A stretch of 64,000 nucleotides of DNA from Turbatrix aceti. Its lineage: Eukaryota; Nematoda; Chromadorea; Rhabditida; Panagrolaimidae. Made by a program: the position numbers and the translations under genes. Of this stretch, positions 24,391 through 35,871 are shown piece by piece (the first letter of the stretch is position 1; each line of letters starts with the position of its first letter). The stretch lies in the NCBI GenBank assembly GCA_963969345.1, contig OZ017767.1, positions 7,158,739 to 7,222,738 on the forward strand, given 5' to 3'. The notes under the pieces are model-generated. The model did not search any database. It was not told the DNA's origin and worked only from the letters and a program-made list of their open reading frames with translations.

Positions 24391-25686
24391 GGCACACCTG
24401 CGAAACTCCGAAACAACTCAAAATCAGTAGAAATCTCTCAAAAATCAATAGAACAACTCTCGCAGAGAAAAATACGCGTAACCCTACTGGTTTACGGTAA
24501 TGAGCTTTTCAAGCGACGATTTCAGCAGCAACGCAGGTCGTCGTCGTCGTCGTCGATTGCAGCAGCAAGGAGGAGGGCAATTGTTTGCCGACGCAGAAAC
24601 CAACCGCAACCGCCTGAGGGCGCTTTGGCACGGGAGCCCGGAGTGAGTGAGTGATATTGGACCGAGAGCTGGGCTGGGCAAACAGAGGAGGATATGCCAG
24701 AAATAGACAGGAGCGTGTGTCACGGGCGGGCGGGGAGTGACTAAGTGGATCGCCTTTCGTCGTAGTTGCCTTGCCGTCTTCGTCTTCGTCAACGGAGCAC
24801 ACGAATTTCACAAGATATGGGTTATGAAGCAAGAATATCTTGCGAGTCACGGGAGGGGGCTACACACGAGAGCAGAGCAAATACACGCCCTGCAGGCCCA
24901 ATACCAGCTTCCAGAGGCACGTGCAAAATGCAATACCGCCGAAATCCAAAGATCGCGTCGAGAGTGAGTCAATGTGGTGCCAATTGGCATCCAAGATCGC
25001 GTTTTGCCGACAGAAGGCAGAAGATAAGTCAATTTGATTTGTCTGTCTCCGACGAATTTCACGTCGCAAAAAAGGCCAAAAACCATCAACTACGAAGACA
25101 AAAAAAAGCACTACGTGCCTCTGGTGGCATCGGTGTTGCCGTGGCAGGCCAAGGAGAAGACATTTGATACCCCGACCCCGGCTGGGACGCGTCCGTCTTC
25201 TGTCTATCGTGAGTTCCAAAATTAGTCATTAGCTAAAGTGAGCCCGAACATGAATGAGAATGCTAAGAAATTTTTGGGCAAAAAAAACGGATTTTCGAAA
25301 CAAGCCTGATGAGCCGGAGAGCATCCTCGCCCTACAATCACGTCATAAATTCATCCGAGTTAAAAAAAAAACAACAAAAAACATTCGCCCCCCTCAAAAA
25401 ACAGATATTTTTAGAAACAATCAATCTTTTACCAATTTTACCCCTCTTCGCCCCTCAAGAATTAATTTATTATTTACGTCGCCGATAACACTGGTAAAAA
25501 CAATTCCAATTCCGGGAACAAATTTTGTCTATCAAACAAAAAAGACAAAAGCACCGGAAAAATAGCTTGTCGGCTTCGACTAATCAAAAAAATGCGCCAA
25601 CAAAAAAAATTGGCCAACAAATAACTGTAAAACGAAACAAACAAATCAAATCAACATAGGCAAGCACCGTCTGGAAGTCCATTCGG
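24391..25686. other. No gene seen; receptor kinase upstream region
   Basis: Intergenic sequence between the anillin stop codon and the receptor kinase start. It holds a short GTC trinucleotide run near 24538-24556 followed by CAG triplets. No supported exons. Confidence 0.5.
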
Positions 25687-28600
25687 CTATTCCTCGTTGG
25701 AGTAGCCACGGACAATGTTGAGGGATTCGTTGAGCGCAGCGAGCCAGGTGTCAAGGAGATTGTCGTTCTCAAAGCCCACGGCCAGCTGGTTGTGCGTGAC
25801 ATCTTCGCCGTCCCGTGGGAAGTAGAGCACCGTCATCAGGAAAGCGTGCTGAGAGTAGACGTCGTCTTCGGGGAGGACAGTTCGCTGGATGACGGGCGTA
25901 CAGATGCTCGAGAGTTCGAGGCAGTAGACAGCCAGCGACTTGTCTTTTGCGTCTTCGGCCGAGTTGAAGAAGAAGATGACGCCATCGACCATGTTCACCC
26001 AGTAAACGACACGCTCACCGTTGCCGAGGACGTTCCAGAATCCAACCGTGCCTACGGTGAGTTCCTGGGGCAGAGACGAGACACGGTAATTGAAGGCAAT
26101 TGGGCCTTCCAGGGGGTACTCGTAGTCGATGAGGGTGTTCGACGCCGAATGAGGGGTGTAGCGATTGACAGGCAGGAAACCGTGGAGCTGGAACAGGCAC
26201 GGCGTGGTGGTATCCTGCAGCTCGCCGTCCGCGTTGGAAACCAGGGCCTGGGGCGATGAGATGACGTCGGTCGAGCTCTTGCCTGAAAAAAAACATTTTG
26301 AATGAAAGCGACAAAAAAAGGGGTCAAATCTCACCGATCAGCGTGTTGACGACCTTTTTGAATGGCGACTTCGTTCCCGGGTTGTATCGCATGCCAAAGA
26401 TCTCAAGACGAATCTGGAAGTGCAGCGGGAGATTCTTAAACGTGATGTCATCCTCGATGCGGATTTCCTGTGACGAATGCTTTCGGTTGTGCAGGACCTG
26501 GACAATTTTCGACGCCATAACACGCTCGTTTGACGACGCAACGACCAGAAAGATGTACGCCTGATCTGAAAGACGCCAAATAGACAAATCAAAAAAATCG
26601 TAAACAAAGGACATAAAATGGTCCCGCCAAGAATTATGGTACAAAACTTGGGACAAAAAAAAAGGCCTAAAAACTATCATAAAAACCAGAAAAAAGTACT
26701 ATTTAGTTGGTTTTTTTTTGTGAAAAACCAAGATAAAACGTTACAATAAAAATTTCAGTACTTTTTAACCCAAAAAAGTTGTCAAATGTCGCCAAAAATA
26801 ATTTTAAAAAAAACCGGGCTCGCGCTACCCCAATTTTTGCCAGTTTTAAACGAAACCCACCATCCTGGAATGGATTGAAGTGCGGAGGAGCGAGAGTGAA
26901 GCGAATGTTCGAAATTTTAACAGTCGTACGGGCAGCCGGGCACAACGGAGCAGGTCCAATCTTCATGCGCTGGAAAGTGTCGATGCGAGTCGCGAGTTCG
27001 CGGAAGATGTTCACGCGCTTCAGGGCAATCAGGAGCAGGGCATGGGCGCAGATTTCGTTCAGAGAACCATTCTGCACCGGACGATTGCGCCAGTAGTTGA
27101 CCGTGCGCTTGGCTTCTTCGACGCGATTCGTTTCGATTTCGAGTTTCTTTGCCACGAGCTAAAAAAAATCAATTTCAATAAAAAATCCACAAAAAAAAGC
27201 ATCTTACGGTAAGAAATTTGTAAAACTCTTCCTCGGTAAGGAAATTGGGCGTCGTTTCGAAGGAGACAAACGAGTCATTGAGGTTGTTGTGCGCCATCCA
27301 CTGCTTCACGCTCGCAGGCGTTCCGGGAGTGTTGCTTCCTCGGCGCTCAGCTGCATAGATGATAGCATCGCGGAAGGATTCCGTGGAAAAGGGAATACGC
27401 TTGCGGGATTCGATGACCGTACCGGCAGGACACTGCTCGGATTCGTCTTTGAACATCGGCGGGGGAACAAAGCCGTAGGATTTCATCGAGGTCTGTAAAA
27501 CCAACCCATTTCACATATAAGCAATCAATGATGCAAAAAAACCACAAAAATCAAGGTTTCCTAACACGAAAACCAAATTTTTTAGGTAACCTAACACGAA
27601 AACCCAAAATTTCAGAACTTTTTGTGTCTCAAAATTTTTTTATAAATTAAGCACGTCATGCAAAAAATTAAAAAAAAAATGATTTTTTTAACAAAATTTT
27701 GCATTTGTCAATTTTTTATCACAAAAACAAGTCAAAACTAATATTTTTTTGTTAAAAACCCAAATTTTGGGCAGTTGATCAAAACTCAAAAATTCGGATA
27801 ATTCGACCGAAATCACTACAATCAATGCACAATTCCCCAACTCACCATGCTTTCGCGGAACCTGTTGGAATTGCCACGAGGTCGAGCAAAAGTCGACCTT
27901 TTCGGGGTCTCGCTGCTCAACGACACATCCGCGGGTGTCGAAGTCTCAGGAGGCGGTGGCGCACGGCGCTTTGACGAGTTCAGATTTTCAAATGGAGTCG
28001 AATGAGTGAAATCCTTTCCAAAGTTGAAGATGTTTCCTCCGCGCCATTCAGAAGGCGAAGGCTGACTCAACACGTTGACCTCTTCGCCGGTTTTCACGTT
28101 GTGGTCGTAGGCTGACGGCATGTGCTTCGAAAACTTGACTTCTTCCTTTGACAAACTCGGGAGACGTTCGTCGACAGGCGTGGTAGGAGACTTCAGAACC
28201 GGGGTGAACGGCGCAGGCATCATCGGCGTGCGCTTTGGTTCCCCGACGCCGGCATCCTGCTTCTTGACAGCCTTTTCCGGTGACGACAAGACATTCGCAT
28301 TGTTGCCGTTATTGTTCGTGTTCGGCGAACGACGACCGCCGCCGTTTTGCTCCCGCGCCGACGATGAAGTCGTGCTGGTGAAGGACAAATTGACAGAATT
28401 GGTCGCCGCGTCATACTGAGTCTCGGTGAGGGATTCAAAGAGACTCACGAGATTTTTGAGGCCTTTGCGTTCGTTGAGATTGCGACGAACGACAGAGACA
28501 CGACCGCGACCCCTTCGATCAAATTGCTCGCTTTTCACCGGAGTAATCGAACGCTGTTCACGTTGTTCACCGCGTTGACTGATATCCGCAGACGGAGTGA

Positions 28601-31554
28601 CAAGTCCACTTGGAACCGGTGCAATTGACTTTTCGGGACTCGAGTGGTAGACAGCTCTGGACTGGCGAGCAGGATCATTTCGCTTGAAAGGCGTGGCAGG
28701 AAATTCATCCGTTTCTTCGTCGTCGAAGAAACCCTTATCAACCTTCTTGAAATGCATGTAGGCCTAAAAATTAATCGTTTCAAGAAATGCATTTTTGCAA
28801 AACAATAAAAAAACATACCATATTGTCGTCTTTTTCTTTTGAATTTGCAAAAGTCTGCGATTTTGGAGTAACGGGCGCAGACGAATCAGTTAGGGTTCTG
28901 AACTTGTTAAACGCAGAGTGAAAACCGAGAGCCTGTAAAGAAAAAAAAAAGGATAAATAACGTAAAAGGCAAAAAAACGTAAAAAAATAAGCAAAAATAA
29001 AAAACCGCGCGCACAGACGTAACTTATTTTGAGTTTTGGCGCGCAACTGTATAACGATATCCGCACGTTGCGTGCATGATTCTCGACAAGAAAAAAATGA
29101 AAGAAAAAAAACTTACGGGAGTTTCCGTTTCTTCCGGTTCGGTTGGCGTTTTGCACATTGAAGACTGACGGCTGCGGGTAACGTGGACTTGCTCCTGAAA
29201 TAGGTGAAATGAACCAAATGAACGTCAAAATGATGAAATGGAGATCAAAAAACTCACTTCAGGCGAGATAAGGGCGTGGCCAACCGTCGAGGTAAGCTGT
29301 TCATCGTGGATTTCGCCGGTTTCGTCCATGTACTTGAAGCCATCAGCAGCGTGGGTCGAATCGTTGGGATCAAGGTGTTCCGTGAGTTCGGCAACGACGA
29401 CACCGTAATCCTCGACGTGTTCGTCGTTTTCGAGTTGATAAACTTCGGGAGTATCGTCAGGGCCAAAGACGTCGTCCTGCGTGTTCGCATTTTCGTCGTA
29501 GGGCGGGACGTCTCGTTCGTCGACCATTTCATCGACATTGCTGTGATGCTGCTTCGGGGCCTGAAGCTGTTGTTCGTGATTTTCGTGCTGAGACCCTGTG
29601 TCACCGATGATATCGTAATCCTGAACATTCTCATCGCCTTCGAGTTGATAGATTTCCGGTTCAGTCGAGGCGTGGACCAGGTGATCTTCGTGGGAAGGAT
29701 GCTGGAAGCCCGTGCCTTCGCAATAGAAGCCCTTGACGTCCTAAAATAATAAAATGACACTTTTATCATTTTTTCTGTTACAAAAAACACTCACATCGAC
29801 TTCGATAGCGGTTTTGAGGTTGTCTTCGTGGTCGTGTTGGTCTTCAAACTCCTTTGGGGGAGCTGAAAGAAGAAAAAGAGCATAAAACACATTTCAAGGA
29901 ACTTACAGTTGTTGACATCAACTTGACCGCCGGAATTGTCGATTTCGGTTGGGATAACGTCGGGAACCGTCGTAATATCGTCTTGGCTGTCTTTCTGAAC
30001 AAACGGAGGCGCAGGATCGTTCGGAGCCTCGTCAGCGACGTGCTGAATGAGCTGAACGGGTTCTTCGCCAGCGTTGTCGACGATTTGGACGGCTTCTTCC
30101 TGGATTTCGGGCTCCTGAGCGATTTCGACGACGTTTTCAACCGGAATTTCGTCCTTGACCTCTTGCTCGGCTTCTTCTGTCGGAATCTGCTCCTGAGCCT
30201 CGACCACTTCGACTAAAACACAAATTCACCGTTTTTTACGGTACAAACACAAAAAAACACTCACCAGAAACGTCAAATTCTTCGACGACTTCGATCAACT
30301 CGGGGGCTCCTGACTGGTTGAATCCGGCATTCCAAGCAGCGTCGTCGACAGCAGCGCCTTCAGATTCCGTCTGAAAATCATCCAGATGGCGTTCTTCGAT
30401 GACGACACCATCTTCAGCGAGCTGTTCATCGCCTTCCAGCTGGTAGATTTCAGGAGCAACAGTTTCGTCGTTTTCACGGAAGACATCGTCGTGCTCGATG
30501 GGAGGATAGACAACAGACGCCTCCGGGTCGACTTCTTCGATGCTTTCCAGGCGGTGGACCGTTTCCTGGGGTTCAAAAGACGGATCTTCGAGTTCGACGC
30601 CGGTTGTGACGTCTTCTTCGAGTTCGACGCCGGTTTTGAGGTCTTCTTCGCGGTTTTCAGCCGGATTTTCGAAAGATTGGTCGAGCTGAACCGGAGCAAA
30701 GTCGTCGACTGGTAGCTGACCTTCGTCGGGAACGATATCCGGGATTCGTGCGGTAGTTGACTGTTCAAGTACGTGATCAATGCGTTCGACGTGTTCTTCG
30801 ACGCTATCAAACCGGGCGTAAGAAGTATCAATGCTTTCTCCGATCCAGACTTGCTCATGTTTAGTAAAATTGTCGGCTTGCCAGTTCTGCTGCTCGGAAG
30901 CGTTGAAATGGACGTTTTCAGACACCTGGGGCTCGTCTTGAACAAAATCGGCATCTTCGGGATCCGGTCCCTGAAACGCAGACCACGGCTCATCTCTTTT
31001 GCAGATAAATTGAACCTGCTGCTCAGCGTCCGTCAACTGCTGTTCAGAATCGTTCGACGGAGCACGTTCGTCCCAAACTTGCTCGGCGGCTCCATTTTCG
31101 CCGTTGTATTCTTCAGGAACAACGAGGGTTTTGGAATCGTCCCACTCATTGTCCAGGTCATCGTTGGCACCTGAATTAATAAAAAAAACGTCGAAAAATT
31201 CATAAACAAACAAAAAAAGCCCAACCAACCTGTGAAATCTTCGCCGTCGTTGTTGGCACTCGTGTAACCCGTCGGAATGTCCTCGTAGACCGTTTCAGCG
31301 GTTTCCGACTGATCGGCGGGAAAAGCCCCTTCCGAAAGAACTTCGGCGTCGCGAACGTCACCGCCAGCGTCAGCAGAGGCGAGAGCGTTGACCACCTGAG
31401 CGCGAAGATCGTCTGGGGCTACCTTGGCTGGCTGTTGATTCTGCTGCTCGTCAACTTGCTGATTCTGATTCTGGTTCCCGTTTTCGACGTGATCCTCCGC
31501 GTGATCCCGCTCCTTGTTGCCCTTGTGCTTGTGATTTCGCTTTCCCTTAGCCAT
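25687..31554 (-). CDS. Anillin-like cytokinesis scaffold, about 1535 residues
   Basis: Twelve exons join without a stop: 31554-31230, 31170-30265, 30212-29907, 29862-29795, 29740-29258, 29194-29117, 28932-28819, 28763-27846, 27492-27208, 27158-26861, 26565-26335, 26282-25687. The C-terminal exons carry the anillin homology region (DDQAYIFLVVASSNERV, LHFQIRLEIFGMRYNPGT) and a PH domain (FQLHGFLPVNRYTP to the C-terminus, with VGFWNVLGNGERVVYW). Anillins link RhoA, septins, actomyosin and membrane at the cleavage furrow. The middle (exon 8) is basic, with SP/TP sites. The N-terminal 700 residues are strongly acidic and repetitive, starting MAKGKRNHKHKGNK. The model might merge two genes, but every junction from exon 1 to 12 keeps phase and no stop or long gap separates them. 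Confidence 0.8.
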
Positions 31555-31592
31555 CTCGTTGGAATTTGATGTGTCTCGTTTTACCTAAAAAA

Positions 31593-31883
31593 TCAATTGA
31601 AAACTATTTCGTTATCCCAAAACCATAAAAAACGATACACAACGAGGCCCATCAATCGAAGAAGACACATTCTTGTTTTTGCGTTTGCAACCTCGATACT
31701 CAGGCATTGTCGAATGCCAAAATAAGCAACAAGAACAATCACAAACACGAAAAAGATGAGAACAACGAACACGACGTGCAGCGAAAAAAATACAACATCC
31801 CAGGAGAATGATAAGCTTTTTATGAAAAAATCGTTATCCAAAATTTGAATTTGTGAATCCAATTCACTTTGAATGGCAAACAT
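31593..31883 (-). CDS. Possible small single-pass membrane protein, 96 residues
   Basis: A complete ATG-to-TGA frame with one strong hydrophobic segment (LHVVFVVLIFFVFVIVLVAY) after a polar N-terminus starting MFAIQSELDSQIQ, and a basic stretch after it. It ends only 38 bases before the anillin ATG, and the gap contains gattttttag, which could serve as a trans-splice acceptor for anillin. A cggctgaattgcg context upstream (attcag on the minus strand) could be its own acceptor. No family recognised; it may be a chance frame in the anillin 5' region. Confidence 0.33.
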   Translation of the reverse strand: MFAIQSELDSQIQILDNDFFIKSLSFSWDVVFFSLHVVFVVLIFFVFVIVLVAYFGIRQCLSIEVANAKTRMCLLRLMGLVVYRFLWFWDNEIVFN

Positions 31884-32214
31884 TCAAAAAAAAACGGCTG
31901 AATTGCGTTGGCGTTAGCGCGCATCAAGGATCAAAGAGTAAAAAAAATTGTCTAGGTCTGGAAAAACAACTACCGTAAATCGAGGTCTTACTTTTTCGCG
32001 TTCAGCGCGTGCGCATGTTTTCGTCTGCGAACGTTCTCAATTTTTTACTTTTTTTTTACTTCTTTTTTTTTTATCGTGTTATCGTTTTTCAGTTTTCTGC
32101 CAATGTTTTGCGTTTCGTGCCAGTTTTCAGTACAAAGTTTATCCACCAATTTTTTTTATGAACGAACAATAGGGAAAAAAAGTAAGGCCGGGTGAAGTTT
32201 TTTTTGTTGTCGAC

Positions 32215-33011
32215 TCATTTTTCTCGGGTTTGGAAACGGCTTCGAAATGAGACTCTCATGGACCGGAACAGGCTGATTGTCTTGCTTCGAATGAGCGGAA
32301 GTGGTTTCTTGGTTTGAATGGATGTCACCGATTTTTTCAGTTTGAAGTTGGATTCCGTCCTCCATCGATGGAGCTCGTCTTGTACGGTATTTGACGGCGC
32401 CAAGTGGCAGTTGTGGAATCTGAAAAAAGTTCTAGTGTTAGGATACGATAACAATGAACAAATACAATCACTTACCCAACACACTGGACGTGACTTAGCT
32501 GGCCTAAAACCTTTTTGACCGGGGGAACGGGTTTCGCGAAGGGTCCAGTCAACTGGAATTCCTTAACATCGGGATGGATCAGGCTTTTGACCTCGTCCCA
32601 GACGAGTTTACGCCTTCCGGGTTTTCCACGCAGGGCTTCACAGTAGACAGTATCGTAGCTGGCGGCGAAGTAGCGACCGGGAATTTCGTAGTCCTCGGCG
32701 AGAGCGTTGCTGACGTAGACTGCGGCTGGACGGAGGAGGCTGAGGACCACGGGGGATTCTTTCATCCGGGGCGTGAGGGTAACAATATCTCCTCGATCGC
32801 CGACCTCAATCTCGGGTTTCGCGGAAATATTGACGCATTCCAGGTAGATAGGCTCGGCGCAGGATTCTACCTGAGAACAGGTATGACGGGAACACGCTGC
32901 AATCTCGACGAGAACGTCTACGGGAGCGCTGTTGATGACCATGGTTTGTAGGAGATCAGGTGAGAGAAGAAAGTCTAGCTCGAACATCTCGGTACCGGTG
33001 AATTTGTTCAT
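32215..33011 (-). CDS. Unidentified protein, 246 residues
   Basis: Two exons, 33011-32476 and 32419-32215, join in phase 2 across a 56-base intron (gtaagt ... tttcag). The start MNKFTGTEMFELDFLLS is followed by a region with hydrophobic residues spaced like an F-box (SPDLLQTMVINSAPVDVLVE), then a mixed alpha/beta-like middle and a very basic C-terminus (KLKKSVTS, RSKTISLFRSMRVSFRS). It is about as long as the diverged F-box proteins of nematodes, but the F-box call is weak. Regular codon use and clean splicing support a real gene. Function unknown. Confidence 0.6.
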
Positions 33012-33414
33012 ACTCAACAGAAAATAGTGAATTTAGTCTGCGCGATGCATAGGGAGGTGGTCCATGGATGTGGGACAATTCATTTGCTCAGCACTGCTTA
33101 GCAGTGGGAGTGAGAAAATGCCCTGAGAGGCCAGGTTGGCGTCTGCGAACGTTTGCGAACGAACGTTCGCGCGCACACACAACCGATCCTCTCCCACCGT
33201 CCGTATCTTATCCGCGCGACAGAAGTGGCAGCAACCTGCCACTTGTGACGCGCGGACAACTAGGGCATGCTTCGTCAGATTTTTTGAATGTTGAATGCCA
33301 TTCCAGGCAGACTGCATTCACTGTTGTTCGTTCAGTGGCACGAAACATGGGAAAGTCGATTATGGCATTTATTACACAAAAATAAATATAAACACGGCAC
33401 ATGGGACAGTTACT

Positions 33415-35871
33415 TCAGTACCACTTGCCAAGTGATTCAACATCGAAACAACACTCCAGGGCCTTTTCTGATTCGCAGAACGCGACGATTCCCGGCCACA
33501 TTTCGTCTTTGCCTGCACCGGGTCGAGCGGCTTCGCCGCTTTCTCCGGATCCGTTGCTCTGCGTTGTGTTGATGAGGGTTTCATTCTCGTGCCTGAGCTG
33601 CGCAGCGTGTCTCTTGCATTCGAGCGCCCTTTGAACGCGCCGACGCACTTCGACAAAGTAGTAGAGAAAAACGTTTCTAGGTATGGAAATGATGACCATA
33701 AGCAGGAGTAGCACGGCGATGGCGAGGTTGAATCTTGTGATGAACGTGATTAGGGTATGCCAGCAACCGGTTGTTGCACGGTAGGATATGTGCGTGCTGT
33801 AGACATTCGTGATGTTAGGATCGTGTTCGACCAGCGTGCAGTGACCGTCGAAGCCGTGCACGCAGCAGGATTCAGGCACTGCTTCTTGGAAGGGACTGGA
33901 TGTCCACCAGAGGTAAACGCCGTTTTGCTAAAAGTGTTTAAAAAAAGTTAGACATAGATTTACATAGGTGCGAAAATCCAACCTCCGCCTCGTTTGGATA
34001 GTTAGAAAGGCTTTGTAACCAGTCGAGGGGACTGTCGAGTCCACAACACTTTAGTTCTCGTTGGACGGTGTCTACATGATCTTTCAAAACGCCGAGTTTG
34101 TAAGCCAATTCAGGGGTATAGCCGTCGATGCCTGAATGGGGGGCGAGATTGGATACGTTGAAGTCGTCGAATTGGATAAATGTAAAGTTATTCACGAGAT
34201 CGCTAATTTCTACGAAGTCAGATTTCCAATAGGCATCTACGTTCTTGTCGGATAGCGTGGCGAAGAGAATGATCACTGAAACAGTAGTGTTTACGGTAGG
34301 GTAGGGGATAGTGGGGCTTCGGTCTCGACACGAAAACGAATAACGGTATTTTTGACCTTTATTCGTACGTGTAATTTTGGTATTTTTTACAGTTCATAGT
34401 GTGCCTGCGGTCTTGACACGAAAAATGGTATTTGACTATTGTGAAAATTTTCGTGCCAAGACCGTGTGTACATTATTCGTACGTGTAATTTCGGCATTTT
34501 TTGTTTGCGGTTTTCCGAATTTGTAGCAAATCAGAAATTATTCAAGGGTGCAAAACGGGAAGAAGCCGAGTCGGCTGTTTGCTTTCTTGTTCGGTTTAAG
34601 CAAATGCAAAAAGAGCTTTGCGTCACAAAGGTGTGTTCTAGGAACTTTCTAACACAACAACAACAGACAGGGATATATAAATAGCGGGGCATAAAAAAAG
34701 ACTAATTAATCCAAATGCGTGACAAAAATCACTTTAAAAATAAATAAAAAATAGCTTAATTAAGCCCCTGGGGAAATGATTAATGACCGTATCTCCCCGC
34801 GCCACTTACTGACGATGTAGAAGGGCGCAAAGACGAAGCACTGGATCCAGGTGTTGTGCACGACGAGTTTCTTGGCAAAAACAACGTGCTTAGTGAAGCT
34901 AATGATGAGCAGGAAAGTTTCGATGATGATCATGAGCATCGAAATGATGGCAAAGAATGTCAGGAGGGCCCACATCGGCACTCCATGGACTTTTGCCTGT
35001 ATCAGCGCGGAGTCGATGTAGACTAGTCGGAAGCATTCAAGGCAGACTGTAAGATTTGGATTTAGGAATAGCCGGATAGGGATTTGTATTTTTTGAGCAT
35101 TTATGTATGTTAGAAATTCTGCAGATGTGTGAAAACAAAAAATTACGGCATGTTTGTTTTAGCAGTGCAAACACGCCGTAAAGCAAGCGCCATTCATCCA
35201 TCCATCATTTTCGGATGTTTGACGGTGACGCGATTTTGATGTTTGCTTCTTATAGCCAAGGCATAAAATCCGGCCGCCGGCCGGCCGCCGGCCGGCCGCG
35301 GCCGGCTGCGGGCCGGCTTTTCGATTCGAGGCCGGCCGAAAAAGCCGGGAAAAGCCGGAAAAATATTCGAAAGTTGATTTTTTTCGAAAAAAGTATGATT
35401 TTCTGACGTTTTTGTGCTTCATTCGTCTTTTTTTTTACTTTTTACGACAGGGGAATTTATTATTATGCGTTTTTCCATAATATTAGGTTATTTCCAAAAT
35501 TTTTTTTTTCCAAATTTGGTCAAATTTTGCGAAAATAACCCTAAAATAAAGCACGAAAATTTTTTTCAAAAAATAGGCCGCGGCCGCGGCCGGCCCGGCT
35601 TCGGCCTGAAAATTTAGGCCGGCCGCAAGCCGGCCGGCGGCCTGATTTTTAGGCCGGTTTTATGCCTTGCTTATAGCTCCCCTCCCTGCCAGTAAGCAAG
35701 TTGCGGTTGTGTACTAGGTAATAGGTTATCAGAAAATCATTGCTCGGAAGCGGATCAGTCTGCGCCTGCTACCCAGTGCTCTTTGCTTGCCCCCAACTTA
35801 CCGACAAGGAAGACGCATAACTTTATGGCGAATAGTGTGATAACGACACACGATGCATCCGGTCTGACCAT
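33415..35871 (-). CDS. Tetraspanin, about 370 residues
   Basis: Four exons, 35871-35802, 35046-34810, 34275-33983 and 33927-33415, join in frame. Four hydrophobic segments fit a tetraspanin: one in exon 1 (VVITLFAIKLCVFLV), one after VHGVPMWALL, one around FVFAPFYIV running into MIILFATL, and the last (FNLAIAVLLLLMVIIS) before a basic tail. The large loop has the defining CCG (VQRELKCCGLD), then PESCC and a later Cys (TTGCW), the usual disulfide set. The C-terminal tail is longer than normal, about 70 residues, and ends LGKWY. Tetraspanins organise membrane microdomains. TM1 is short and the first exon carries it almost alone, so the start is less certain than the rest. Confidence 0.8.
34350..34502. 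repeat. Direct and inverted repeats in tetraspanin intron 2
   Basis: attcgtacgtgtaattt occurs at about 34363 and again at about 34474, each followed by a ggtatt- or ggcatt-type run of T. Between them, cggtcttgacacgaaaaat and attttcgtgccaagaccg form an imperfect inverted repeat. It may be a small fold-back element. Confidence 0.55.
35245..35690. mobile_element. GGCCGG-rich fold-back (MITE-like) element in tetraspanin intron 1
   Basis: The left end tatagccaaggcataaaat plus GGCC/CCGG tandem units (35252-35335) is mirrored at the right end by GGCC/CCGG units and aggccggttttatgccttgc (35575-35675). The terminal sequences are inverted copies (ccaaggcataaaa against tttatgccttgc). The centre is A/T-rich and non-coding. 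No transposase frame is present, so it would be non-autonomous. Confidence 0.65.

Noticed and set aside
25687..31554. Splitting the anillin model into two genes (acidic protein and anillin)
   Set aside because: All twelve exons keep phase, there is no stop or polyadenylation signal between exon 5 and exon 6, and introns there are short. Transcript data could still overturn this.
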